Of a stretch of 64,000 nucleotides of DNA, positions 44,882 through 54,259 are shown in pieces. Every line of letters begins with the position of its first letter. Positions within the stretch are counted from its first letter, which is position 1. The stretch covers positions 94,642 through 158,641 of the forward strand of contig DASXKN010000035.1 in the NCBI GenBank assembly GCA_036496805.1, given 5' to 3'. Source of the DNA: SZAS-103 sp036496805 (lineage in GTDB: Bacteria; Pseudomonadota; Gammaproteobacteria; Xanthomonadales; Xanthomonadaceae). The notes below the pieces were generated by a model. That model was not told the DNA's origin, ran no database searches, and saw only the letters and a program-made list of their open reading frames with translations. Made by a program: the position numbers and the translations under genes.

Positions 44882-45876
44882 GGGCCGCGCCTCCGGAAAT
44901 GCCGCACCAGCGCCGGGCCGATCGCGTTCAACGCCAGCGACTGCCGGGCCGCACCCAGTTCGACGGCCGCGCGCGGCATGCCATAGACCACGCTGCTGTC
45001 CTCGTCCTGCGCCACCGTATACCACCCCCGGCGTTGCAGTTCCCCCATGCCGGCGGCGCCATCGCTTCCCATGCCGGTGAGGATCGCCGCGGCGCCCGGC
45101 GCGGCATGTTGCGCCAGGCTGCGGAACAGGGCGTTGATGCTCGGCACGTGGAGTTCGCCGGGCTGGCCCTGCTGCAGGCCGAAATGGAAGGACGGCGTCA
45201 GCACGAGGTGGCCGCCGGGACCGGCGACGTGGATCCTGCCGGGCTCGGGACTCCCGCCACGTCGTGCCAGCGACACCGGCAGGCGGCACTGACCGGCCAG
45301 CCATTCGGCCAGGCCGTCGCTGAACTCGCCTTCGATGTGCTGCACGATCAGCACGCTCGCTTCGAATCCGGCGGGCAGCTCGCCCAGCACTCTTGCGAGC
45401 GCGAGCGGGCCGCCGGTGGAAGCGCCGATCGCAAGGATAGGAACCTGGGTCGCCGGGGCCGCCGCCGTCGCCCGCGGCTTCCGCTCCTGCGGCCTCTCGG
45501 GAACGATGCCGACCAGCTTCTCCATCCGCGACAGCAGGTTCTGCGCGCCGATGAGCTCGCCGTCGTCGCCGAGCGCGGGCGGTTCGATCAGGCCGAGCGC
45601 GCCCAGGCCCATCGCTTCGTACCCGCCCGATACCGCGCTGGTCGCCGCCAGCGCGATCACCGGCGTGCCGCAGCGCAGGAGTTCGGGAAGCTCCCCGGCC
45701 TTGTCGCCCAGCAACTCCAGTTCGACCAGCAGCAATTGCGGCGACTGCTTGCGGCATTCGTTCTTCAGCGATTCCAGGTCGCCGGCTTGCGCCATCAGTT
45801 CGAAACGGCCCCTGGCCAGGCTGCGGCGCAGCGCTTCGCGCACGAGGCGTTCGCGGTGGGCGACGATCAGCTTCAC
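44878..45876 (-). CDS. wspF: WspF-like CheB methylesterase with degenerate receiver
   Basis: 332 residues. The C-terminal methylesterase domain keeps its triad Ser153 (GASTGGP), His180 (VQHIEGEF) and Asp272 (GMGSDG). The N-terminal receiver has Glu52 at the phospho-acceptor position (LLLVELELLG) and lacks the acidic pair near the N-terminus (AHRER instead of DD). In Pseudomonas WspF deamidates/demethylates the receptor and restrains WspR. Here phosphorylation control seems lost. Overlaps wspE by 4 bases. Confidence 0.9.
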   Translation of the reverse strand: MKLIVAHRERLVREALRRSLARGRFELMAQAGDLESLKNECRKQSPQLLLVELELLGDKAGELPELLRCGTPVIALAATSAVSGGYEAMGLGALGLIEPPALGDDGELIGAQNLLSRMEKLVGIVPERPQERKPRATAAAPATQVPILAIGASTGGPLALARVLGELPAGFEASVLIVQHIEGEFSDGLAEWLAGQCRLPVSLARRGGSPEPGRIHVAGPGGHLVLTPSFHFGLQQGQPGELHVPSINALFRSLAQHAAPGAAAILTGMGSDGAAGMGELQRRGWYTVAQDEDSSVVYGMPRAAVELGAARQSLALNAIGPALVRHFRRRGP

Positions 45877-48425
45877 TCGCTCACCTCGGCATCGCCGATC
45901 AGGCCGTGGACGACGTCGACGAAGCCGTGTTCCTGGAAATCGCTCTTGGTCAGGTAGGCATCGGCGCGCACTTCCATGCCGCGGGCGCGATCCTCGGGAC
46001 GGTCGCGATAGGAGACGATCACCACCGGCAGGCTGCGCAGCTTCGGGTCCTGCTTGATCGAACGGGTGAGCTCGATGCCGTCCATGCGCGGCATGTCGAC
46101 GTCGGTGATGACCAGCTCGCAGGGCCAGTCGCGCAGCTTCGACCAGGCATCCATGCCGTCGACCGACACCTCGACCTCGTAGCCGCGCGCGCTGAGCAGT
46201 TGCCGCTCGAGCTCGCGCACCGAGATCGAATCGTCGACTACCAGCACCCGCCGCTTCCTCTGCACGGCGCTCGGGCCTTCGCTCTCGCGCAACCGCGCCA
46301 GCTTGCGCTCGCGGTCGAGCGCGCCGTGCATCAGGTCTTCGACGTCGAGCATCACCACCGGCGCGCCATCGGGCAGCAGCGCCAGCGAAGCCAGGTCGGT
46401 GACGCGCCCCAGGCGCGGATCCAGCGGCCGCGTCGCCAGGTCGAACTCGCCCAGCACCGCGTCGACCACGAAACCCGCGCGCCGCCCTTCCTGGCTGACG
46501 ACGACGACGTCGACGTGGTCGCCGCGCACCTGCGATTCGCCCAGGTCGAGTTGCTCGGCGAGCGGCACCAGTCCGATGTTCTGGCCGTCGAGCGCGAGGT
46601 ACTGCATGCCCTTTCCGGCCTGCACGCCGTCGCGGTCGGAGCGCACCAGGCGCTCGATCCGCAGCAAGGGGAACGCATAGGCTTCGCCGGCCACGCTCAC
46701 CACCACCGCGCGCGTCACGGCGCGCGAAATCGGCACCAGCAGGCTGAAGCGCGTGCCGAAGCCGCGCGTCGACGACAGCCGCACGCTTCCCTCGAGTTCC
46801 TTGAGCATCTGCCGCACGACATCCAGGCCGACGCCGCGGCCGCTGATCTCGCTGACCTGTTCGCGGGTGGAGAAACCGGTTCCGAACAGCACCTCGCCGA
46901 GCGCTTCCTCGTCGAGTTCATCGGCATCGGCCTGCGCCATGCGTCCTTCGCTGACGAGCTTGGCGCGGATCCGCTCGTAGTCGATGCCGGCGCCATCGTC
47001 CGACACGTCGATCGCGAGCATGCCGGCGCGATAGGTCACGCCGATGCGGATGCTGCCTTCCTCCGTCTTGCCGGCATCGCGGCGCTGCCCGGGCGACTCG
47101 ATGCCGTGATCGATGGCATTGCGCAGCAGGTGGACGAGCGGGGCGTCGAGGCGTTCGAGCACGTCGCGATCGACCGCCGCCTGCGAGCCTTCGAGCACCG
47201 CGCGGGCGCGCTTGCCCAGTTGCCTGGCGATGTCGCGAACCATGCGCGGGTAGCCCGACGCGATGTCGCTGAAAGGCCGCAGCCGCGTCATCGTGGCGTG
47301 GTGGTAGAGGCGCTCGTTGAGGTCGAAGGACTCGCGCTGGTAGGCGCCGAACGCCTCCAGCCAGTTGTTCACCTCGTGCCGCGATTCGGACAGTTCGTGG
47401 CGGATGTAGGCCAGTTGCGCGCCGACGCCGCTCTTGCTGCTCGGCGCTCCAAGCTGGTGGTGAAGGTCGTCGAGCAGCCGCGAGACCTGCCCGAGTTCGC
47501 GACGCAGGCGTTGCTGGCGTTCGCCGAAAGGCTTGAGGCGGCGGTTCTCGACCATGCCCGTGCCCGCCAGCGCGATCAGCTTGCCGACATGGCTGGCGCG
47601 CACGCGCAGGATCGGATCGGTCTCCTCGACATGGATGTAGGTGGAAGCATCGACGTTGGCGAGGGGTGCCTGCGCGGCGGCGGTCGTGCCCGGAATGAAT
47701 GCGCGCAGGCGCCGGATCAGATCCCTGGCGGCGGCGAGCGCATCGGCCGAACGGTCGTGCCCGAGCGCGCGCAACTGATCGACGGTCCGCAGCGCGATGT
47801 CGACCAGCGCTTCGTCGACCGGCGGCGGGCTCCTCTGCGCGCCGCTCATCAGGTCTTCGAGGGCATGCGCCAGCGAGACCGCGATCTCGTTGCGGACCGC
47901 ACGCGCGGCGCCCTTGATCGAGTGCGCCGCGCGCATCAGCGGTGCGATCAGTTCCAGGCGGTCGCGCTGCTGTTCGAGTTGCAGCAGCATGCGGTCCATC
48001 ACCGCGCATTTTTCCTCGACCTCTGTGGCGAACAGCGCCAGCAGGCGCGGATCGCCGGCTTCGTCGACGCCGCGGATCGCCGCCGGCGTGCTCTCCAGGA
48101 TCGCGCGCAGGCGATCGAAGCCGGTCGCCAGGGAATTCCCGTCGAGGTCGGCCAGCGCTTCGAGCGCGTCGAGGGACTCGATGGCGCGCCGGGTCTGCTG
48201 CGCGCGCTGGCGGCCGTCGGACCAGATCGGCAGCATCGCGCCGATGAAAGCCGGCAGCGGGGTATCGCCGAGCGCGCGGGTCGCGCCGAGGAACGCCTGC
48301 AATCGCCGGTGCCACTGCGCCGCCGCGGTCGCATCGTTGGCGAGCGCAAGCCGGTTGCTGAAACCGCGCAGTTGCGGCAGCAGGCGGTGCAGTTCCTCCT
48401 GCATCAGCGGCCACAGGCTGCTCAT
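45873..48425 (-). CDS. wspE: WspE-like CheA histidine kinase with C-terminal receiver
   Basis: 850 residues: an N-terminal region of about 130 residues, HPt domain with H168 in RAAHSIKGAARAVR, dimerisation helices, a HATPase catalytic domain (HLLRNAIDHGIESPGQR and DDGAGIDYERIR), a CheW-like domain, and a receiver from about 724 with D775 in LVITDVDMPRMDG. It is the hybrid kinase of the Wsp complex, passing phosphate to WspR. It overlaps the CheW gene by 4 bases. Confidence 0.92.
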   Translation of the reverse strand: MSSLWPLMQEELHRLLPQLRGFSNRLALANDATAAAQWHRRLQAFLGATRALGDTPLPAFIGAMLPIWSDGRQRAQQTRRAIESLDALEALADLDGNSLATGFDRLRAILESTPAAIRGVDEAGDPRLLALFATEVEEKCAVMDRMLLQLEQQRDRLELIAPLMRAAHSIKGAARAVRNEIAVSLAHALEDLMSGAQRSPPPVDEALVDIALRTVDQLRALGHDRSADALAAARDLIRRLRAFIPGTTAAAQAPLANVDASTYIHVEETDPILRVRASHVGKLIALAGTGMVENRRLKPFGERQQRLRRELGQVSRLLDDLHHQLGAPSSKSGVGAQLAYIRHELSESRHEVNNWLEAFGAYQRESFDLNERLYHHATMTRLRPFSDIASGYPRMVRDIARQLGKRARAVLEGSQAAVDRDVLERLDAPLVHLLRNAIDHGIESPGQRRDAGKTEEGSIRIGVTYRAGMLAIDVSDDGAGIDYERIRAKLVSEGRMAQADADELDEEALGEVLFGTGFSTREQVSEISGRGVGLDVVRQMLKELEGSVRLSSTRGFGTRFSLLVPISRAVTRAVVVSVAGEAYAFPLLRIERLVRSDRDGVQAGKGMQYLALDGQNIGLVPLAEQLDLGESQVRGDHVDVVVVSQEGRRAGFVVDAVLGEFDLATRPLDPRLGRVTDLASLALLPDGAPVVMLDVEDLMHGALDRERKLARLRESEGPSAVQRKRRVLVVDDSISVRELERQLLSARGYEVEVSVDGMDAWSKLRDWPCELVITDVDMPRMDGIELTRSIKQDPKLRSLPVVIVSYRDRPEDRARGMEVRADAYLTKSDFQEHGFVDVVHGLIGDAEVSE

Positions 48426-49063
48426 GCGAACAGCGCCTGTTCGAGCAGGTCGACGATCGCCGCGCCCTTGAGCATCGCCATGTGCCCGCCCGCGAGCGGG
48501 AACAGGCCTTCCACGCTTTGCCGCAGCGGTTCCGGCAGGGTATCCGGGGGCGGCTGCAGGCTGCCCTCGGGAAAATGCTGGAGGCCCATCACTTCATCGC
48601 AGCGGAACGCGAGCACGCGGGTATCGCTGTCCTGCACCAGCACCATGCGTGCGGTGACGCCGGCTTCCCCGCGCTCGCCCAGGCCGAGCAGTTCGCCGAG
48701 CGAAACGCACAGGCGCAGTTCGCCGCGCACGTTGACGACGCCTTCGAGGCGGCCGGTCGTGCGATGCGCAAGGCGACGTACCGGCTGGCGCGCCGCCACT
48801 TCGGCGACCAGCGCGGGCGGAAAACCGAGCCACTGCTGTCCGAGCCGGAACACCAGCGCCGCGCGCAGGCTGTGCTCGCCGCTCTCCTTGCGCTGCCATT
48901 CCTCGGCGACTTCCGGTTCGGAGGCGCGCTCGAACAGGGTGCGCGCGGCATCGGAGAAGATCACGCAGTTGCGGCAGTGCAGGGTCTCGACCAGCATCGG
49001 GCAACTGTGGTCGCCGCCGTACACGCCGATCCGGCGCCAGCAATGATCGAGCGCCGCGGTCAT
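48422..49063 (-). CDS. wspD: WspD-like CheW coupling protein
   Basis: 213 residues. A Cys-containing N-terminal segment (GDHSCPMLVETLHCRNCVIF) precedes a CheW fold (about 80-190) with VVNVRGELRLCVSLGELLGLG. In Pseudomonas WspD bridges WspA and WspE. It overlaps the CheR-like gene by 4 bases. The ATG at 49063 is chosen because upstream sequence in frame belongs to the neighbouring gene in another frame. Confidence 0.88.
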   Translation of the reverse strand: MTAALDHCWRRIGVYGGDHSCPMLVETLHCRNCVIFSDAARTLFERASEPEVAEEWQRKESGEHSLRAALVFRLGQQWLGFPPALVAEVAARQPVRRLAHRTTGRLEGVVNVRGELRLCVSLGELLGLGERGEAGVTARMVLVQDSDTRVLAFRCDEVMGLQHFPEGSLQPPPDTLPEPLRQSVEGLFPLAGGHMAMLKGAAIVDLLEQALFA

Positions 49064-50262
49064 GCCGGTCTCCCGAGGCGATCGCGCAGCCGCTGCGAGC
49101 GCTTGCGCAATTCGTCCGCCAGTTGCCGCCGCCCCGTCCGTTCGGCCAGGGCGATGCGATGATCCATCGCCGGCAGGTGGTCGCGATCGAGGAAGCAGAC
49201 CCTGGAGAACGCTTCGTCGGCGGCGCCCAGGTCGGCGCGCGCCGATTGCACCAGGCCGAGCAGGAACAGGGTCGCGATGTCCTCGGGATGCAGCTTCAAC
49301 TGGTGCTCGCAGGCCGCGCGAGCCTCGTCGAGGCGTCCGGCGTCGGCCAGCGCCTGCGGCGACAGCCCGGTCGATACCGCTGCGACGGCGCCGGCTTGCT
49401 TTCGCGATGCGGGTTTGGCCGATGCTGCCGGGTCGAGGCGGACCACGCGCGCAGCGGGCGCCTGCGCGGCGGTCACCATCGCCGGCGCGGAGTCGCGCAC
49501 ATAGCTCAACGGACAGCCGCCGGGATACGGACGCAATCCGCTGCCGGCCTCGGCGAGCACTTCGGCCTGACCCGCGAACAGCAGCCCCCATGGCTCCAGC
49601 GCGCCCAGCAGGGTCTTGAGCACGCGAACGCGCGCTTCGGCATGCAGGTAGATCAGCAGGTTGCGGCAGAAGATCGCGTCGAATCGTTCGGAGGGAGCGA
49701 GCAGTTGCGGATCGAGTGCGTTGCCAGTGCGGAAACGCGCGCAGCGCTTGATGCCGCCGGCGATCGCGAATCCCCCGGGATGCGGTTGTATCCAGGGCTC
49801 GGCCATCGCCCGCCCGCGCAACGCGTAGCTGCGGTAGACGCCTTCCTGCGCGCGTTCGACCGCGCCTCGCGAGACGTCGATGCCGACCACGTCGATCTCG
49901 GCGGGCGACAGTCCGGCATCGAGCAGCGCGATCACCGCCGAGTAGGCCTCTTCGCCGCTGGCGCAGGGCAGGCTGAGCACGCGCAGCGGCCGCTTGCCGC
50001 GCTGCTCGCCGGCGAACCGGGCGAGGTCGGCGTATTGATCGGGAGCGCGGAAGAACCACGATTCCGGCACCACGAAGTGCTCGACGATGGCGGCGAAAGC
50101 CTCCGGTTGCGCGAACACCCTGGCATACAGTTGTTCGTCGTCGGCGACCGCCAGCGCCGCGCGCGATTCCGCAAGGGCATCGTTGAGCACGCGTTCGCCG
50201 AGCGACTCGGCATCCAGGCCGATGCGGTGGCGCAGCAGGCCAAGCAGGGCCTGCCGGCTCAC
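49060..50262 (-). CDS. wspC: WspC-like CheR methyltransferase with TPR region
   Basis: 400 residues from the GTG at 50262. CheR N- and catalytic domains (about 1-260): ESWFFRAPDQY, the SAM loop LSLPCASGEEAYSAVIAL, IDVSRGAVERAQEGVY and FDAIFCRNLLIYL. The C-terminal third (about 300-380) has helical TPR-like repeats (ALADAGRLDEARAACEHQLK, EDIATLFLLGLVQSARADLG), found in WspC. It methylates the WspA receptor. The GTG overlaps the WspB stop (GTGA). Confidence 0.9.
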   Translation of the reverse strand: MSRQALLGLLRHRIGLDAESLGERVLNDALAESRAALAVADDEQLYARVFAQPEAFAAIVEHFVVPESWFFRAPDQYADLARFAGEQRGKRPLRVLSLPCASGEEAYSAVIALLDAGLSPAEIDVVGIDVSRGAVERAQEGVYRSYALRGRAMAEPWIQPHPGGFAIAGGIKRCARFRTGNALDPQLLAPSERFDAIFCRNLLIYLHAEARVRVLKTLLGALEPWGLLFAGQAEVLAEAGSGLRPYPGGCPLSYVRDSAPAMVTAAQAPAARVVRLDPAASAKPASRKQAGAVAAVSTGLSPQALADAGRLDEARAACEHQLKLHPEDIATLFLLGLVQSARADLGAADEAFSRVCFLDRDHLPAMDHRIALAERTGRRQLADELRKRSQRLRDRLGRPA

Positions 50263-50705
50263 GATCCGGCCTCGGAGACGAACAGCGCCTCGAGCCGCTC
50301 CGGCAGCAGCGCGGCCGGATCGAGCAGTTGCGGCAGGTCGGGCTGGTCGGCGACGTATTCGCCGAGCCAGGGAACATCGGGAAGCCGCAGGCCGGGAACG
50401 GTCGCCGCCACCGGCAACAGGTCGAGGACATCCTCGGCGAGCAGGCCGAGCAGGCGCTGTCCGGATGGCGCAGGCAAGGCGACGACGACGATCCGGCTCG
50501 AACGCAGCGGCGCGCAGTCGCGTCCCAGCAACAGCCGGCACAGGTCCACCACCGGCGTCAGGGTGCCGCGGAACGGCAGCAATCCGATCACCCCCTCGGG
50601 CGCCAGCGCCAGTGGCCGCAGCGCGCGTCGCGTCAACACCTTGATCACCGCCGCCGTCGGCAGCGCCAGTCGCAGATCCCCGGCGCGGAAGGCAAGTGCG
50701 AGCAT
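50259..50705 (-). CDS. wspB: WspB-like CheW coupling protein
   Basis: A 148-residue CheW-fold protein: FRAGDLRLALPTAAVIKVL and GVIGLLPFRGTLTPVVDLCRLL. It is a receptor-kinase adaptor, second gene of the operon, 16 bases downstream of the receptor gene. Confidence 0.87.
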   Translation of the reverse strand: MLALAFRAGDLRLALPTAAVIKVLTRRALRPLALAPEGVIGLLPFRGTLTPVVDLCRLLLGRDCAPLRSSRIVVVALPAPSGQRLLGLLAEDVLDLLPVAATVPGLRLPDVPWLGEYVADQPDLPQLLDPAALLPERLEALFVSEAGS

Positions 50706-50721
50706 CGCAGCGCCGAGCCGC

Positions 50722-52368
50722 TCAGCTGCCGACCTGGAAGAGCGCGATTTCCTGCTTCAGCACCGCCACGGCGTCGCGCAGGCTCTCGGTGGCGCTGTTG
50801 AATTCGCGCAGCGACACCGACGTCTGCCGCGCGCCGTCGATCATCTGCCCCATCGCATCGCCGATCTGGCCGGCGCCCTGCGACTGGCTGCGCATGCCAT
50901 GGTTGACCGCGTCGAAGCGCTCCGAGAGTGTCTTCACCTGGGTGATGATCTGGCCGAACTGGCCGCCCACGCGCTCGACGTTGCCGACGCCGCTCTTGAC
51001 CTCCTCGGCGAAGCGGTCGATCTCCATCACGCCGGCGGAAACGGCGGTCTGCATCTGCTTGACCATCTGCTCGATGTCCAGCGTCGCCACCGCGGTCTGG
51101 TCGGCGAGGCGACGGATTTCGCGCGCGAGCACGAGGAAGCCCAGGCCCTGTTCGCCGGCTTTCTCGGCCTCGATCGCGGCATTGATCGACAGCAGGTTGG
51201 TCTGGTCGGCGACCTTGGAAATGGTGGTGACGACGCCGGTGATTTCCGCCGCTTCCTCGCGGATCGCGGCCAGCCGCGCGGCCATGGTGTTGGCCGCGCC
51301 GGCAAGCCGCTCCATGGTGCTGTCGAGGTTGCGCAGGCCGGCCTGGCCGTCCTCGGCCATGTCCGCGGTCTGCCCGGCGACGGTGTTGACGCCTTCCATC
51401 GTGGTCAGCAATTCGGCGCTGGTCGCGCTGATCTGCTTGACCGCCGCGGCGATCTGGTTGGTGGAAGCGCCGAAGCTCTGCACCGTGGCTTCCTGCTGCC
51501 GGCTGGTGGCGGCGAACTCGGTGGCGGTGCTCATCAATTCGATCGAAGCCTGCTTGGCGCGCGTGACCAAGCCGCGCAGGCTCGCGGTCATCTTCTGGAT
51601 CGCCGTCAACAGCTGGCCGGCTTCGTCGTCGCGGTCGGACTTCGGGACTTCGGTCGCCAGGTCGCCCGAGGCGACGCGGTTGGCGATTTCCGACGCCAGC
51701 TTGATGCGTGCGGAAAGATCGTGCGCCGAGCGATGCGCGTACAGCGCCATGAAGCCGACGACCAGCAGGATTGCCGTCGCCAGGCCGACCAGCACCGCGC
51801 TCCGGTTCGCGATCACGGTCTTGGATTGCGACTCGAACGCGTCGTTCTGCAGCGTTGCCTGTTGCACGACCTGGTCGATCGCCAGGCGGTGCACCTCGTA
51901 GACGCGCTGCATCTGCGCCAGCACGGCCCTGGCTTTCTCGTGGTCGCCGGCGCGGATGGCCGGAATGAACTGTTCGTCGCGCAACTGGAAGAACTGCATC
52001 GCGCTGCGATACGCGGTGACCGTCATCAGGTCCTTGATCGAATTCTGCGGCAGCTCGTGTTTCCAGAATTCCTGCCTGCTCTCGTAGTCGACGCGCAGCT
52101 TGTCGCCGCGATCGACCAGCTCGCTGATCCGGGTCGGATCGGTCTCGTCGTTCAGCTCGCGCGCGACGAGGTAGGCCTCGATGATGTATTCGGGCGGCGG
52201 CAGGATGTCGGCGATCAGGTCCTTGCCGGAAACGATCTGCTCGTAGATCGGGCCTTGCACGCGTACCTGCTGGATCGTGTACCAGGTGGTGGCGCCGAAG
52301 ATCAGGAACAGTCCAGCGAACGCGACCACGAGCAAGGTCAGGCGACTGGCAAGATGGGACTTGGCCAT
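50722..52368 (-). CDS. wspA: WspA-like methyl-accepting chemotaxis receptor
   Basis: 548 residues. TM1 at about 10-30, a periplasmic helical sensor (about 32-190), TM2 (about 190-212), HAMP, then a cytoplasmic signalling hairpin whose tip reads ADQTNLLSINAAIEAEKAGE, followed by REIRRLADQTAVATLDIEQM, the WspA-specific form. WspA senses surface contact in Pseudomonas. It is the first gene of the wsp operon on the minus strand, in the order A-B-C-D-E-F-R. The ATG follows a GGGGG stretch. Confidence 0.93.
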   Translation of the reverse strand: MAKSHLASRLTLLVVAFAGLFLIFGATTWYTIQQVRVQGPIYEQIVSGKDLIADILPPPEYIIEAYLVARELNDETDPTRISELVDRGDKLRVDYESRQEFWKHELPQNSIKDLMTVTAYRSAMQFFQLRDEQFIPAIRAGDHEKARAVLAQMQRVYEVHRLAIDQVVQQATLQNDAFESQSKTVIANRSAVLVGLATAILLVVGFMALYAHRSAHDLSARIKLASEIANRVASGDLATEVPKSDRDDEAGQLLTAIQKMTASLRGLVTRAKQASIELMSTATEFAATSRQQEATVQSFGASTNQIAAAVKQISATSAELLTTMEGVNTVAGQTADMAEDGQAGLRNLDSTMERLAGAANTMAARLAAIREEAAEITGVVTTISKVADQTNLLSINAAIEAEKAGEQGLGFLVLAREIRRLADQTAVATLDIEQMVKQMQTAVSAGVMEIDRFAEEVKSGVGNVERVGGQFGQIITQVKTLSERFDAVNHGMRSQSQGAGQIGDAMGQMIDGARQTSVSLREFNSATESLRDAVAVLKQEIALFQVGS

Positions 52369-52533
52369 GTGAACCCCCTGGTAGGCCGTCCGATTACAGC
52401 ACAGCGCACCGGGCGGGAGAAGCCGATACGCCGCGGTCGCGCAAATGGCCTTCGGATCTTGTCGGATGGACAGCGTCGCCACGCGGGGGCGTATCCGCCG
52501 ACAGGCGGCAGCCCGCATCGAGGGTTGCGGAAT

Positions 52534-53997
52534 TCAGGCGGCGGCGCGGTCGGGTTCGAGCCGTTGCGTGTCCGCGCCGGCGTCGTGGTCGCCTCGATCC
52601 GGCAGCAACGGTGGCGCACCGAACCAGTGCAGCCGTCCGGCCAGCGCCGCGACCTCGCCGAGGATCAGCAACGCCGGCGAACGCACCGCTTCCTCGCGTG
52701 CGCGCTCGGGCAGGTCGGCGAGGATGCCGAGGACCACGCGCTGTTCGCGCCGCGAGCCGTTCTCGATCAACGCGAACGGCGTCGCCGGATGGCGTCCGTG
52801 CGCAAGCAGGCGCGCGCGCAGGCGCTCGAGGCCGGCCACGCCCATGTAGACGGCCAGGGTCTGGCGCTCGGCTGCGAGCGCGCGCCAGTCGAGCGAGTCG
52901 AGCGAATCCTTCGCGTGCGCGGTGACGAAACGCACCGACTGGGCATGGTCGCGATGGGTCAGCGGCACGCCCGCGTAGGCGGCGCAGGCCAGCGCGGCGG
53001 TGATGCCGGGCACGACCTCGAAGGCGATGCCGTGCGCGTGCAGGAATTCGAGTTCCTCGCCGCCGCGCCCGAACACGAAGGGATCGCCGCCCTTGAGCCG
53101 CACCACGCGCTTGCCGGCGCGGGCGTGCTCGAGCATCAGGGCATGGATGCGTTCCTGCGGCGTCTGGTGGTCGCCGGCCTGCTTGCCGACGTCGATGCGG
53201 TCGGCGTCGCGGCGCGCGAGTGCGAGCACCTCGTCGCTGACCAGGGCGTCGTGAAGGATCACGTCGGCCTCGTTGAGCAGGCGCAGCGCGCGCAGGGTCA
53301 GCAGGCCGGGATCGCCGGGGCCGGCGCCGACCAGGGCCACGCTGCCGCGCTCGCTTTCGATCGCCTCGTCGAGGGCATCGAGCAGGTGACGTTCGGCCTG
53401 CTCGACGCGGCCTTGGCGCAGCAGTTTCGGCACCACGCCATCGAGCACGCGATCGAACCAGCGCCGGCGCTCGCCCGCCTGCGGCAGGCGCGCGCGGATG
53501 CGCTCGCGCTGGCGCGTGAGCAGGTCGGCCAGGGCGCCCAGCGATTCGTCGAGCTGCGCCTCGATGCGTTCGCGCAGCCGTCGCGCGAGCATCGGTGCGC
53601 CACCGCCACTGGATATAGCAACCTGCACGGCGCCGCGTTCGACCACCGCCGGCATGTGGAAGCTCGACAGCTCGGCGTCGTCGACCACGTTGACGAGCAG
53701 GTGGCGATCGCGTGCGGCCTGCGCCACCGCGCGGTTGACTTCGCGGTCGCCAGTCGCGGCGACGGCCAGCCATGCGCCGTCGAGCGATCCGGGTTCGAAG
53801 CGCCCGGCGCGATGCGCGATCCGCCGCGCCGCCACCTGCCCGCGCAATTCCGGTCCCAGTTCCGGCGCCACCACGCGCACGCGCGCACCTGCTGCGAGCA
53901 GACGCTCGACCTTGCGTGCGGCAACCGCGCCGCCACCCACCACGAGGACGGCGCGTTCGCGCAGATCGGCAAACAGGGGAAACAACGGGCTGGACAT
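52534..53997 (-). CDS. cysG: Siroheme synthase CysG
   Basis: 487 residues. N-terminal precorrin-2 dehydrogenase/ferrochelatase (about 1-215) with the NAD loop VVGGGAVAARK and ISSGGGAPMLARRLRERIE, then uroporphyrinogen-III C-methyltransferase (about 218-460) with VALVGAGPGDPGLLTLRA and RLKGGDPFVFGRGGEE. It makes siroheme, the cofactor of the sulfite reductase CysI encoded nearby. It is divergent from the CysB-like regulator across about 260 bases. Confidence 0.94.
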   Translation of the reverse strand: MSSPLFPLFADLRERAVLVVGGGAVAARKVERLLAAGARVRVVAPELGPELRGQVAARRIAHRAGRFEPGSLDGAWLAVAATGDREVNRAVAQAARDRHLLVNVVDDAELSSFHMPAVVERGAVQVAISSGGGAPMLARRLRERIEAQLDESLGALADLLTRQRERIRARLPQAGERRRWFDRVLDGVVPKLLRQGRVEQAERHLLDALDEAIESERGSVALVGAGPGDPGLLTLRALRLLNEADVILHDALVSDEVLALARRDADRIDVGKQAGDHQTPQERIHALMLEHARAGKRVVRLKGGDPFVFGRGGEELEFLHAHGIAFEVVPGITAALACAAYAGVPLTHRDHAQSVRFVTAHAKDSLDSLDWRALAAERQTLAVYMGVAGLERLRARLLAHGRHPATPFALIENGSRREQRVVLGILADLPERAREEAVRSPALLILGEVAALAGRLHWFGAPPLLPDRGDHDAGADTQRLEPDRAAA

Positions 53998-54259
53998 GGC
54001 ACGCCGGACAGGGATCGACAGGTTCGACGCTACGTGCGCGACGATGCGCGCGGAAGTGATGGCTGGTGCTGTGCATATGCCGCGCTGCCATGATCCCCGG
54101 CGCGGTGATCGCTGGACGCCCCGGATGGCTTGGGCTAGTGTCGATGCCGATCCGTTCCGCTACCGAATCAGCCATGTCCCTGCGTCCGGTCCCGATGTGT
54201 TGTCGCATGCGCGCGTACCACCGCGTTGCCTGTCTGCGACCACTTTCGGGAAGACCCAG

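Noticed and set aside
49123..54093. A 1656-codon open frame on the plus strand across the wsp and cysG genes
   Set aside because: It is antisense to seven recognisable proteins; such frames stay open because of high GC and third-position bias, and the translation has no recognisable domain.
53998..54259. 65-codon open frame before cysB
   Set aside because: Low-complexity, Met- and Arg-rich translation; the gap more likely holds the divergent cysG/cysB promoters.
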